Shown piece by piece: positions 34,703-57,204 of a stretch of 64,000 bases of DNA. Positions within the stretch are counted from its first letter, which is position 1, and the number at the start of each line of letters is the position of its first letter. The DNA comes from Anthopleura xanthogrammica (taxonomy: Eukaryota > Cnidaria > Anthozoa > Actiniaria > Actiniidae). A program made the position numbers and the translations under genes. The notes under the pieces were generated by a model. That model was given only the letters and a program-made list of their open reading frames with translations. It was not told the DNA's origin and did no database searches. Where the stretch lies: the NCBI GenBank assembly GCA_964019055.1, contig OZ025223.1:1796625-1860624 (forward strand). The letters run 5' to 3'.

Positions 34703-37700
34703 TTACATGCTTTCAAATTCATCAATTCTACTCTTGGTGTTACCCTGCCTGATTTGTTTCAGGGTCTTGTACTTGTCCTTTCCTTGTTTCATGTTCTCGG
34801 CATGGATGATATCCATTTGTGTTGCTTTCTTGGCATCCTTAGCTTGGCTAAGTTCCGCTGACAGACTCTGTAGAAAATATGAATGAATTGACTATTACAA
34901 CCTTGGCTACTTAAAGTATTCAACTAACATTGTTTTGTTATCCAATTTATTGATTTTGTGTTTCTTCTTTCCAGAAGAATACCTCCAAAAGATTTGCAAT
35001 AGAGCAGGCAGTTTCGTATAACTATAAAAAAAATTACAGCACAGACCACGCCTTGCCGTGACTGTGCCAGTGCAGTGTGGTGTCCACACTGTACTGTGAC
35101 TCCTGGTTGAATAACTACTTGTATTGTGATTCTCCTACAGTATAAGTTTGTTCAGGAAAGAGCTGCCAAAACCTGCATTGTTGGCTCAGAATTGCCAGGC
35201 ATTAGGAGAACTGAAGTAACTATGCATATACTAGCCGCCAATATAAACTTGTTTTGGTGGCTCAAAATTGCAATATGTTATACATTTTTTAATTGTCAAT
35301 ATTAATATTAAAGCAGCTCTAGAAGGAGTTACTACTTACAGACAACTGTTCCTGCATTCTCTGGCTCTTTTCAGCTTGAGTCACGCGGTTCTCTTCAGAC
35401 CTAAAAAGGCTTTCATCAGCATTCATCTGCAGGTCGGCAGTCTTGGCCTCCTCCTCTTCCTCCTTGTGTATGACCTGTGCCTGCAGTTCTTCCAGTGCCT
35501 TCTGTTTCTCTTCCCGCTCTATCTTAGTTATTTCAAGCTATAAGATAATCAGTAATAAACAATGATTGGATGAGGTTGAGCATGGGGGTTTGAAATTTTG
35601 GTTAGGGGGGTTTGACTGCTGAACTGCCAAACCAAAGAAAAAGCAAGGGGGGTTTTAACTGCTGATTCAAAAACAAAACCAAAATTATTTTTCATTAAAT
35701 ATTTTCTAATCAAATGAAACTCCATAGATCTGCCCAGCTGATGATGGCATGTGAAGAACATAGAGCTGTTAAGTTGTGACGTATTTCTGACTTAAAAAGT
35801 ATATGAAAAGAGAATTAAAATTTCAGGTGTAATTGTAAAAAAAAACAAACATGTTATAACGATGTAGTCAGTGAGAGGAATGACAAGTATACAAGCATAT
35901 CCATACAAAACAGCATATCATATCAAATGCAATTATTATTCTTTGATTATTAACAGACAATCCCCACTGGACTTACCGCCTTCTGGTTCTCTTCTAGTTG
36001 TACCCTCAGTTCCTCTGCTTGTCTTTCTTTCTCAAGACGGATGTTTTCCTTCTCTTCTTCAGTTAGATGCACCTTTTCAGACTAATGGCAGGGAATGTTG
36101 AAAATAGTTAGTGGAAAAAATCAAAATTCAAAATTGACTTATGGTATTAAGGGTAGTGGTTGCACAATCACCTCATATTCTGGTAGAGTGATCATACACA
36201 AAGCAATTCAAAATGAGGCCCTAATTTTTATTCCTTTATTTCTCCAGATAACTCAAACAAAATATTGAATGGGGTCTAGGGTCTCGGGTTATATTCCTAG
36301 ACTTGGCATGCCATGTGAGTAGAGTTTGCTGGGTCTCTCCCTTGATAAGAGTTTTTTCTGGGATCTCGGGCTCCCTCCAAACATACTATATATTATAATT
36401 TGGTCTGTGTGCTTGCCATATAAGACCATATATAGTTATTGAATTGTTTATAAGTATATTTCAATTTGTTATTAGTAGGAATAGCCTATCAGAATGGACA
36501 AATTTAATTATTTACTTTCTTCTAAAGTGACACATGTGAATTAGTTCTGAAAAGCCCTTCTGGGAGAATTAATTAATAAATTGTATTGTATTGTATCGTA
36601 AAGGCCAGAGGTTGCTTTAGAACTATTGTAATGAAAACTCAGGGGAATACTCACCAAGTCTTCCTTCTCCTTCTCAGACTCTTGCAGTTTAAGCAGAGCC
36701 TTCTGGTTTTCTTCCATCAGTCTGGTTAATTCAGCATCTTTGGTGACAAGCATTTCTTGCTTTTCTTTTTGCAGCATTTCAAGTTCTTCATCCTTTCTTC
36801 TTCTTTCTGTGGAAATAAAACAACAATTTCACTTAATTTTCCACCCAAATTCAACCTGACCTTTTAAAAGTTTTCAAAAATTACACAGGTAATCACAGGT
36901 GGCCTGCACTGCTCATGCATCAACTCCCACCAATGTGACCCAGGTTCGAGTCCTTCTGAGCTTGGTGTAGTATTTGAGTACATGTGGAGTTTGTTTGTTG
37001 GTTCTTTCCTGTGCTTCAAGGGCTTTTCTCTGGGTTCTCCAGTTTTTCTCCCTCCTTAAAATCAACCACTACTATTCCAATCCAATGTTTGGGCTTTCAC
37101 CTAGCATGGACCTTATGGTACCAGTTTTGATTACACAAACAAATTATGAAATTGTTTTTTACATGAGAAAAAATTTAATTCCCCGGAGTAAAATGATTCT
37201 CTTGTTCTGCCATCTAACATGGCCACAAGCATGTAATTTCATTAAAATCTACCTTCTTCCTGCTTCTTGAGCCGTTCTTCCAACTCAAGCTGTCTCTTTT
37301 CTTGTTCTCTAAGTTTTTCTTCATTTTCTACACGTCTCTTTTTCTCCTCCTTTATCTTCGCACTGAAAAAGATCATGAAATATATTTAGATCATAGGAAT
37401 ATTTTTATCTACCCCCGTCCTCCATCCAGGGGGACATAAGGGTTTGCAGTGATGCGGCATTGCCTTATTTTTGGTGCAGTTTTAGGCTAATTTTTGTTTT
37501 AACTTTTGCTATTGTGGTTTTACGAGACTATGCAAATTGCGGTTATTTGAAATCTTAGGCCACAGTAATTGTTGAAAAGAAGTCTATGTGGTCTGTTTTA
37601 GTATATGCAAGGCCAAAGCAAGTGTTGCTGTATTGCAGTTTTTTACTTTTTTTCTGTGCAGTTTTGCAGTATTTGAACTCCCCTTTCACACCCCCCCCTC

Positions 37701-40700
37701 CTTCCCCAAGCCCCCTCCTTCCCCAAGCCCCTCCTTCCCCAAGCCCCCTCTTTCCAAGATAATTAATTACATGGAAATGGATGGACTGACTTACTGTTCA
37801 GCATCACGCACTGCTTTCTCTTCAACACATTGTTTCTTCATCTGCTGCACTTCAATGGAGTCAGGTTTTCGGCGGCGCATGTACAGTTCATGGTTACCCA
37901 TGCATAATGCCAAGATACGCTTGTTGATTCTCAAACGCTCAGTGAAGAAGATAAAGTCCTGAAATTCGTAAAGTGAATGTCAAACAATATTCCGTAGTGT
38001 ATACTGTAGGTGAGCCACCATGTTTTATGTTTTGTTTCATGGTTAAACCAAACCTTTTCAAATATACTCACAGGTGCTTTCTTGTCTATTGGCTTGATGA
38101 CAAATTTCTTGTCGTTGAACGAGATGTTTCTGATTTCACTCCATGGGAATCCAATCTTTGGTGTCAACCTACAAGAAATCCAATCAGAAATCATTAAAAG
38201 CTGAACACTCAAACCTAATCCCATTTTCCCATTTCGGACTTCACTCCCTTGTCGCTTACAAGAGCTTTGACTGTAGCCAAATATGGAGCTCTGGTTGCTA
38301 CGTCAATAACTATAGGTGACTTGACCATCAACATTGGTATTAGACCAAAGTGCTCTCTATATTTACCTGTCCTCCTTCTCGTAGATGTTAAGTCCAAGAG
38401 CATCCACACCCAACAGCAACCCAGTACCTTTCTTGTTCTTGATGTCAAAGTAATTCACACCATACATTTCAAGATCCTGGCAGATTTTGAGATATTCCAT
38501 CATGGCATCATCTCTGAATAAGACCAGACAATATTAGCCGTAAATAATATTCCATAATTATGTAAGCTAAATACTAGTTATACAATGGTTTCGAGTGGCA
38601 TACGGTGGAATATCCCATGAGTCACATGTAGTTTCTAGTATACACACAAGCCTTTAGGCAAGTGTGTATACAAAGAAAATACAAGTGACGAGTGGGATAT
38701 CCACGGTATAGAAAATACAAATACGTAGATTCAATGTGCAGTGCATGATGGGAAGGAAGAGTGAAATACCGCCGAATATGGAACAGCTTTCCTGCTTTAT
38801 GATTGGCTGTATTTTCTATGGTGTGGGATAAATAGCAATGACTTACTTCATGGTATCTTCATGTTCTTTCCACCATGTCAGGATCTTTTCTGCCCACTGT
38901 TCCTGTCCTAGCTTGTGCTGGTCCAACACTCTATAATAGAACAAACAAGAGTGAACCTCAAAAAAATATCACTGTTTTGTCACAATCAGAAACAGAATCA
39001 GAAGGATTCCTCTTGGTTGGCTTTTGCTGACACTGTCTTATGACAAGTGGTTTTCACTTGCGCCTAGTCATGCACGAACTGCTTCCCACTCTGTCTCGGT
39101 CGCAAGTGAAAACCAGGCTTAAATGATAAGTAAATAAAAGAAATGGAATGAAACAATAGAATAGGAGAAAGGGGATGGATGGATCAATAAAATGAGTAGA
39201 TATATGGAAAAGATAGAATAAATAGAATGAATGAATGGGATGGGATGGATGATTGGATGGGATGGGATGGATGATTGAATGAATGGGATGGGATGGGATG
39301 GGATGGGATGGGATGGGATGGGATGGGATGGGATGGGATGGGATGGGATGGGATGGGATGGGATGGGATGGGATGGGATGGGATGGGATGGGATGGGATG
39401 GGATGGGATGGGATGGGATGGGATGGGATGGGATGGGATGGGATGGATGGGATGGATGATTGGATGGGATGGATGATTGAATGAATGGGATGGATTATAA
39501 ACTAACCTTTGGGGAAGCAACCTGTCCTTGGATATATCTTTACTTGGATCCGAATCTCCATACTTTACTTGACACTAAGATAGGGAAAAAAATGTTATAA
39601 AACATCAGAACTGTGTGGGGACTACAAGTTGCAGTAATACTTTCCTCTGACTTTGATTGCTAGCATGTAGCCATGTTTGCTGGCCATAGAACAATAGATT
39701 TTTTCTCTGCGTAACCTCATTCAAGCATTTGAGGATGAGGTTATGTGGGATGTATCAAAGGTTTATATTCTAGTGGGAATCAACATGGTGCCATGTGATG
39801 AAAGTCCATGGACTCAAACATGGACACCTTGCATACACATGTTAAATATTCTTTGTTATAAATACTTACAGCATAAGAAGCCAAAAGAACAGATGTTTCT
39901 GGTGGACAATAAACTGAATCATTAAGAATGGCCTCCTTTACTTGTAGATAGAACATCCTCTGCAAATGTATCAAGTCATAATGTTAAGAAATATTGAAAA
40001 GAATTTAACCATTTCAAATTCGGACAGACTCTTGTACCCAACATCCACTGTCAAAATATTCATGTGCAGCACCACAATAAAGAAAGAAATGTACAACTTC
40101 GACAATACAAAAACTCTGAAATTCCATGGACTGTAACTGAACACATACTTTTACATAAAACAGAGGCTAAGCCTATTCAACAAAATATTTAACTTAGAAT
40201 TTTTTTGCAAAATCACAAAATTAAAATGTCTATAATTGTATAAAAATGGGATTATAAACTTCATTCCTTCTTTCTGACACCTACCAGGGTAATTTCCTGA
40301 ATGATTTCTTCCCCAACATCTTCTGGGAAGAACTTGACAATGAACTTAAAATGAAGAGGGTCTTCTTTCTTGACATCCTGAGCTGTTACCTAAAGGAAAT
40401 GGAATATATTGAATAACTTGTAACTTTGGAGTGCTTTTTATGATTTTTCAGATGTCTGGGATTTTGTCTGCGGTCAATCAAAACTTACAAAGTCAGAACA
40501 AGGTCGACCGACAGTTAGGAATCAAAACATGAAAAAAAAATTCCTGGAGTTTTCTTGATCTCAGAAACACTACACACACTCCAAACTGAATAGGATTTTA
40601 CAGCCATAGAGTTACCCAAGTTACATCGTGTTACATGCAGTGTGTGGCAAAGACAAATGTGGGTGTGGTTGAGCACGTAACTTGAAAAGCTTGTAACACG

Positions 40701-43700
40701 ATGCGCATAACTTGAAGAATACCCACCCTCAATAAAATGGGGTACTACAACCTAGAATCTTTAGCAGAACGTGCATATGCATGCTGTGTGTTCTCATAAA
40801 GTAGGTCATGCCCTTAACCAAATCAGAAAGCACAAATATAATTAAGGAATATAATACATACATACTATTTTATTAAATAACTTAACTGCTCTGTATAATA
40901 AACCTGAAGTTCTACTTAATATCTTTTGGAAATAAAGCTCCTTTGTTTACATAGTTAAATCGACAATTTTTTCTCTAAGGACACCCTCGTTATTAATAAG
41001 TTGAAGCTTGGGTCACGTAATATGACAAATTATGATTTTATTGATACTATGGGTAAATATTTGAGAAAGCTTTTCCTTGAACAAAAGAAGTCATTCCTTT
41101 ATTTATAACAATGTCACATCTATAATGGAACTAGGATTTGGTTGGGAGTGACATAGTAATTCACCCTGCATTCCTGAGAGATATGGTCATCAACTAAATC
41201 AGTGCTATCAAATTATTTTTTCTTTATGGTCACTACATACTTTATAACCATCTCTAAATACCATTACTATTCTTATTGGTTTTTAATAGGCCAAAAACAA
41301 AAATGGCCACCATTGATCTTTCAGAAATGAAACTTAATCTTAAAAATAAGCGCCACTATCAGAAAGAGAAAACAGAAATATGTATTTTTGGAAAGTTTTA
41401 TTGCCGTAAATAGAATTCAAGTGAAGCTATTTGGAATCACAGAGATTACAGAGATTGGTATGTGTTCAGTCAACTGAGGACTGACTAGCCTCTTTCTGGC
41501 GTTTTTTCTTATTTTAATATTCTCATAAATTCTCGAGAATTTAATATTTCTACCTCAAGCTTTCTAACTTTGTTACTATCATTCTAATCTTATTGTAATA
41601 TTGTGATTAATAATTAAAATATGAATTTAAAAAATTATGATAATGAAGTGGCATTCGGTGTATATAGTAGCACATTTTTGATGTTCTGGTTGAGTGATCT
41701 CTAATAATCTTGGTAGAAATTAGCCTTAGGAATCAAAAAAATAATTACAATCACTTCATTGATTCCCCATAAAAGCCTTGGTTTTCATCATGTTTACGAC
41801 CACTCAGCTAGAATAACCATACTTCTAACAATATCTTGAGTGGTTTGCTATTTAAACATTTACCACGAACATACTCTCAACATCTTATTTTAATAAATTA
41901 TGAACTAAAAACAATATACGTTCACCCACAATGGAACTTCAATTCTCAAATACCTTCTTATTGAGTTTTAACCAAGCAATCAGACCTTTGCTATCGACGT
42001 ATTGGAGTCCAAAGTACCAAATTTCACGAAGCCCAATAGTCTTGACAACCTAAAAAAAAGAATGTTTTAACTTCACCAAAAATCATAAAAGCACCAACAA
42101 TAATGATGTTAATATACTTGATAAATATTTAATAGAGTAATTATAATAACCCATGAAATAGAAAGGTAATAGTCATAAGGCATTGGCAATTACTAATCCT
42201 ATCATTATATAACATTATTTCTCTTGTTTTTACTTTTAGTATTACATGTTAGCTACAGATTTTTTTTCTCAAAGATTGAATAAGAAACAAAGAATAAATC
42301 AAATAAATCAAAAATCTTAGAATTTTGAAAAGTAAGTTTTTGTCAATTTTTCTGAATCTCATAAAATATAATGCATTAATTTGATTGTTAGGGATTGATT
42401 GTTTATTATGTGGCAGGGGGCAGTGGTTTTCTGAAAAAAAAAATTAGTACAATTTGTACCACCTGTAAATATGTCTCAAATAAAAATGTACCCCTTCTTC
42501 ATCCTTATTCAGGAAAAATGTACCCTTGTTAAAGAGTTACTGGGCTGCATGATAGCATAATACCTAAAACTGTACTCCCTAGTATTTTGAAATTGCAGAA
42601 AATGAACCCACACTTTAAGTGGATTTCAAAAATTGTACTCCCTCTATAAAAATACTGGGCCCCTCTTCGACGTAACAATTTGATAACAAAATTATATGTT
42701 TCATTGAAGCCTAATGGGTTGAATACCCAGATGCCTCTTGGATCTTAGGTTCTAGTTTTAGCACTTTAACATAAGAGTCTACAAGTGGATATGTTAAGAT
42801 CTTATTTCAAGAATCAACTATGAAAGGTATTCTGTACTTGGCTTTATCAAACAATTCTATTGAAATTGAATCAGAAACTACTAAAATAAATCAAAAAGTG
42901 AGCTTATGATTTTAATTTTAGACTGAGCTCTGAGATTCATTTATTAAGTTGAAACTTAGTTTTGAGAATCCATAAATAACCTCTTGAAGGAAAGTTGAGT
43001 GGAATTTGATGGGATAGAACATAGTTTTATGGTTGATTAGTCAAGGTCAAGCAAAAAAACAGTTCTATTGTCACAACAAACAATGTTCTTATCTTTAGAT
43101 GAAAATAATTACTTTTGTAAGATAACTGTGACAATCTCTATTTTGACAAAAATTTGTTTGGCACAATAGGTTCAAATCAAATGAAAAGAAATCGATGAAA
43201 ACAAGCTGTATATATGCATTGCAATAGAACCTTAGCAGAATTCATAATATATATATACCATCCTACCCTTGCTTAAACTATCACATGAAATGAAACAGCA
43301 TTTTTCCCATGTTCAAAACTTTAAAAGAAATTGACCACTGATTTTACACCAGGGGGGATGTACTCACAATGTTACCAAGGGTAACAAATATGAGAGGGCC
43401 ACACCCATTTCCACTCTTTCAACCAATCAAATATGCATTAACCACATAAATAATACAAGGTCAGAATATTCATTGTCTGATTGTTTTGGCGTTTATAGGC
43501 CTTATCTTGCAGTGTCATCCAATGAAACAGCGTCGAGACACCTTAATTCGCGTGTACATAAGGAATGTTTATATAAATACCTGATCGAAGAGTTGCTTGC
43601 CAGTTGTGCTGGATTGGATTGCAAAGTCCAACTCTGCATCCATAGTGGTGATCTTCACATTTATCTATAGGGGAGAGGAAAAAAAGAGCAGCTCTGCTAG

Positions 43701-43849
43701 AGGTCCAAAACACATGGACGGAAACTTGATACGATTGCCGACGTTATCACTGAAATATGTTGGTCATTGTTACGACCAACGAGAGTGTCACAATATAAAC
43801 TAAATTCTAGCTCAATAGAAAAGACATTTGTACTTACCGGTTTAGGCAT
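34703..43849 (-). CDS. ERM-B: ezrin/radixin/moesin family membrane-actin linker (558 aa)
   Basis: Exons 5' to 3': 43849-43838, 43664-43581, 42049-41954, 40389-40285, 39959-39870, 39574-39507, 38930-38847, 38513-38367, 38168-38072, 37958-37795, 37362-37253, 36806-36655, 36081-35977, 35537-35340, 34867-34703. All are GT-AG with consistent phases. Motifs in order are [124 protein letters not shown], a charged coiled coil, and the C-terminal [11 protein letters not shown]...RIDEFESM. The basic phosphoinositide patch and the regulatory threonine are intact. Of the three genes this looks closest to the canonical vertebrate FERM sequence. The linker exon (198 nt) is nine bases shorter than the ERM-A equivalent and the 90 nt extra exon of ERM-A is absent. 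The 5' UTR next to the start is partly identical to ERM-A. Confidence 0.94.
36244..36425 (+). mobile_element. Degraded SINE
   Basis: It contains TCTCGGGTTATATTCCTAGA (a weak B box), GTGAGTAGAGTTTGCTGGGT and TTTTTTCTGGGATCTCGGG. These are arranged as in the better-preserved SINE copy at 63661-63850. It is intronic in ERM-B. Confidence 0.55.
36560..36600 (+). mobile_element. Retroelement 3' end with short (TATTG)n tail
   Basis: The sequence TTAATTAATAAATTGTATTG runs into a few TATTG units. It is a short version of the same junction that precedes the long (TATTG)n array at 18079. Confidence 0.45.
36896..37128 (+). mobile_element. tRNA-derived SINE
   Basis: It has a good B box (AGGTTCGAGTCC at about 36952) in a tRNA-like head. 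The shared body follows, with TTGGTTCTTTCCTGTGCTTC, AAGGGCTTTTCTCTGGGTTC and CCAGTTTTTCTCCCTCC. It lies in an ERM-B intron. Confidence 0.75.
38541..38780. mobile_element. ~240 bp element with GTATACACAC inverted core, copy 2
   Basis: Reverse-complement copy of the element at 22845-23092. It starts TAAATAATATTCCATAATTA and includes TAGTATACACACAAGCC and GGATATCCACGGTATAGAAA. It is intronic in ERM-B between exons 38930-38847 and 38513-38367. Confidence 0.8.
39235..39480. repeat. (GGGAT)n pentanucleotide microsatellite
   Basis: About 30 almost perfect GGGAT units with GGATGATT variants at both ends. The array ends about 25 bp from the donor of ERM-B exon 39574-39507. Confidence 0.97.
40618..40722. 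mobile_element. Possible small hairpin element
   Basis: AAGTTACATCGTGTTACA on the left and TGTAACACGATGCGCATAAC on the right form an imperfect stem around a ~60 bp loop. It is intronic in ERM-B, and there is no family evidence beyond the hairpin. Confidence 0.45.
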
Positions 43850-43960
43850 CTTGGTTTTGGAGTATATTACCAGCTACAAGACGAATTGATGAATAAAAGT
43901 ACGAAAAAATGAATGGAAGATTTGTGAGTTTGGTCGACGTCCAACCAAAGCGAAACTGCA

Positions 43961-44345
43961 CCTTTAGAAAAACGAAAGAAAATATCGAAAAATTAGACCA
44001 CGAGCTTCAAAGTTATAAAACGACTGTCCTTTTACTCCCATAAAATGAACAATAAATAAGAAGAGCCATAACCAATTCAATTTTTTGTCTAACTTAAAGT
44101 TTACTCTGAAATATTTGCCAAGGAAGTTTAGATATTTCCGTCTAGCGCTTTGATATTTCTTCATTTTCACTCGAAAAAGTCCGAAATTACCTCTCAATTT
44201 AACAGAGCATAAAGACTAAAGGTTAAACTTACTCGAGATAGCGTTCTAAGGAGAGAATTTTTGAAACAAAGAGTATTTTTAGCTGGGTTTTTCAAGCATA
44301 CCTAATTTTGACTCCAACGTCGCAAGATGGGTGTACCAAGTAAGA
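43961..44345 (-). promoter_or_regulatory. ERM-B 5' region: probable non-coding exon and promoter
   Basis: An acceptor at 43963-43962 extends the first coding exon into 5' UTR (43961-43838). A donor at 44301-44300 (AATTAG then GTATGC) would end a non-coding exon at 44302. Segments next to the start codon (ACCAGCTACAAGACGAATTG) are identical to ERM-A, so the duplication that made A and B included upstream DNA. Confidence 0.5.
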
Positions 44346-46849
44346 GGCTCATTGATGCAATCCCAAACCTTAATATAATGACCCCCCTCTTGGGAAATAC
44401 CTGCTCGATCGCGGGCGCATACTTGGATCCAGATCCTACTCAGCTGCACGGAAGTCACGCAATGTGTGAAAAATTCATGAAAATCCGTGAAAATAAATAC
44501 GATCTCGTTTCTATGTATCTTTAAATCCCAATGACCCTCACTGAAAGTCATGCAATGTTCGAAAATTACGTGAAAATCAGTTTAAGATGGATAGGATTGA
44601 AAAAGAAAATTATTGAGAAATATATACATATATTATAATGAAAATAGTTGCTATTTATTATTATTATTCATATTTATTATTATTGTTATTCATATTTATT
44701 ATTATTATTATTCATATTTATAACATATTTATAAAACTCTAGCATATATATCTAATTTCAGTTTGCGTGCATCTGAACGTAACTATGGTAACCAGAGTGA
44801 ATGTCCGGCTGCTCGTAGGCTAATCTAATATTTGCAATGCTGAAGGGGCAACTCCTGGCTAAATATTGGTAAATAAATAAACAAACAAACAAACAAACAA
44901 ACAAACAACAAACAAACAAACAAACAAATAAATAAAAATATATATATAAACTGATAATAAATGAATGAATGAATGAATGAAGGAATAAATTAATCAATAC
45001 AATCATTCTGAAGACGACAGTTGTCACTGTCGAAACATGTCAAAAACTTTTAAAATGTCGTTATTTCTCTGAAATTCATTATTAATTATTATCATCATCA
45101 TCATCATCATTATTATTACTATTATTATTATTATCATTAATCATTCGAAAACCCCAATAGGTTGCGCGCGCATCCTTGAAATGCGCTCTTATGCACTCCA
45201 AAAGAATTTTTTATCGCGACCCTTCTTTTTTTCGCCAATCATGTAAGGACGAGAGAGAAAGGGATTATACAAATCACACCTGCTGATCATGAATTCACGT
45301 GACAAAATTTGCATAGTTGCGTATTCTCCGATCCTCCCCCGGCCCCTACCACCGTACAGGCACACACTCACAAACAATTAAAGATGGTGGAAACTTACCT
45401 AATTCAATCCAAGCATTTGCAATCAGAAATGTTGTGCTGTTCAATAAGGGCTTTTTTTGCCACGGAAAAGTGGAAGAGGTATTTCTGACAGCATATAAAG
45501 ATCAAACTGGGGGGTTAATGGGCGCTGCTCCATCGTTAAGATTCACCTCAAGCGTCGCTATTTCGTGTTTTTTTTTGCTCAGTTGTCATGTTACCGCGGA
45601 AGTGAATAATGAAGATGGAAATGGCAAATATTTTTTAGATTTTTGAAAAGCAATGTGGGAGTTTGTGTGGGTGTTTTTTAGTTTTGTAGGTTCCTTACAA
45701 CTTGTCATTAATCCATCCATCCCTCCATCCATCCATTCATTTGCTCATTCATTCATTCGTTCATTCATTCATTCTTGATTCATTCATTCATCCTTGATTC
45801 ATTCATTCTATCATTCATTCATATATTCATTTATTCATTCGTTTGTTGTTTCATTCTTTGACTTTCTTTCTTTCTTCCATCATTTTCTTCCTTCCTTTCT
45901 CCCAATAGACCTATTCGGCTTGGGCGTAATATCTTCCCATTTCAGACCACGTGTCATTCCCCAGAGTATCATTTCAGTGCCCTCTTTCTAAAACTTAGAC
46001 CACACTTGAACTCTTGACCACGCTGTTGTAAAACAAGTACAAGGCCAATAATTCAAATTTTCTTACCGATTTCTTCAACTGCACAATGTGTAAAGTGAAT
46101 AATTTTTTCTATGTACATTTGCACTTTGATTTTTTTCATGTTTGAGCCAACGAAAGCGCGAGAATAAACTGTGCACTCCTATAAAATTACTTTAGAACCC
46201 TGTAAATATTACGCTAGCTAAAAAAAAAAATACTTGAACCAAAAAAGTTTTCTATCTATTTATTAATAAAGTACAAGATTTCTCTTTGTCTTTAAAAAGG
46301 GTTACAATACAAGTTTCTGTGGAAGCTGGCTATGCACTATAATATTAATATAATTGGACAATATTCAGTTCTGTTTTATGAAATAAAAAAAATAGGTAGG
46401 ATGGACATTTTACCATGGATTTTTAACTAGAAAATAGGCCCATAGAGCTTAGGGTGGAGGGTGAAAATAGGACAATAAGGATGGAAGGAGGGCAGGCAAT
46501 AAAAAGGCTGGGAAAGGGGAAGGAAAAGAATAGTGAAAGAGAGGTAGTGGAGAAGTGTATTGAAATATAATTCATTCATCTGACACTAGCTTTTGACAGC
46601 AAAAAAACAATATCGATACTTCATGTTTACTAAGAATAGCATTGTGTTGTTAATATGCCAACCATTTTCACAAAAGCTCTTCACAAGTTGCCTTTGTTTT
46701 GCAAGCTCTGGTTGGCACATGAATGACAAAGTCTTACATCACATGAAGTATCGCTAAAACTGTAGAATAATCTTTTATAAAATGCATGTGTGGAAAATAA
46801 TATTCAAACAAAAGAGAGGTTCAAACAAAGTAGAATGAAATGCCAACTA

Positions 46850-46982
46850 TAGATCCCTTGCAGCATGTCGGAATGCAGCTCAATTTGGAGTACAAAACAA
46901 TAGGTTCCAATTCTCAGGAGATTGAAATTCTTTCGTTTTGTCCTCCAAGTTCAGCTGCTTTGACGTCACATGCTAGGGGTCT
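46850..46982. mobile_element. MITE, TAGACCCCTTGC family, copy 3
   Basis: The ends TAGATCCCTTGCAGCATG and CATGCTAGGGGTCTA surround AATGCAGCTCAATTTGGAG and TTGTCCTCCAAGTTCAGCTG inner arms. A TGACGTCA motif lies near the right end. It is similar in size to copy 1. Confidence 0.85.
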
Positions 46983-47129
46983 ATTAAAATTGAAGACAAG
47001 AATCCAAAATATTTTTGTCATGTTGTTCTTGGTCCAATTGCTGGCTGTATCCTTCAATCTGATAGTTAAAGAACAAATATTAGATTGAAGTACAATTTAG
47101 AAAGGGTAAAATTCCATGACTTCATTATT

Positions 47130-47262
47130 TTTTGGTTTCTAGTTGGTTTTCTCCTATGCTTCAAGGGTTTTTCTCCAAGTTCTCCAGTTTTCCTCCCTCT
47201 GCAAAAATCAACTTCTAAATTCCAATTTGATCATAGAACAAGGGCCAAAGGTTTGTTAATAG
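47130..47262 (+). mobile_element. SINE body/tail fragment
   Basis: It contains TTGGTTTTCTCCTATGCTTC, AAGGGTTTTTCTCCAAGTTC and TCCAGTTTTCCTCCCTC, followed by AAATCAACTTCTAAATTCC. This matches the tail of the SINE at 36896-37128. There is no head. Confidence 0.7.
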
Positions 47263-47389
47263 TGACTGGCTATAAATTGCTACCCTTGTAAAAACAAGGA
47301 AGTTTATTTTTTAAATCCCCAAAAAATGGTTCACAAATGTTATCAATGATAATGAATGGTCGTTAATGAATGCATACCTTCGAGAAGAT

Positions 47390-57160
<9,771 letters not shown>

Positions 57161-57204
57161 TTTGGATTTTGAAGTTCAAAGCCCGCTTGCAGCGAAGTCA
57201 AAAC

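Larger units (their letters stand above)
44346..47389. other. Spacer between ERM-B and ERM-C
   Basis: No gene is seen. The contents are (ATT)n at 44638-44735, (CAAA)n at 44873-44940, (ATC/ATT)n at 45090-45140, (CATT)n at 45712-45835, a fragment of the ATCGGCTTGGG MITE family at 45905-45980, a TAGACCCCTTGC-family MITE at 46850-46982 and a SINE tail at 47130-47262. Confidence 0.45.

Noticed and set aside
39119..39520. PSHPI and GMGWD repeat frames
   Set aside because: Products of the (GGGAT)n microsatellite in an ERM-B intron.
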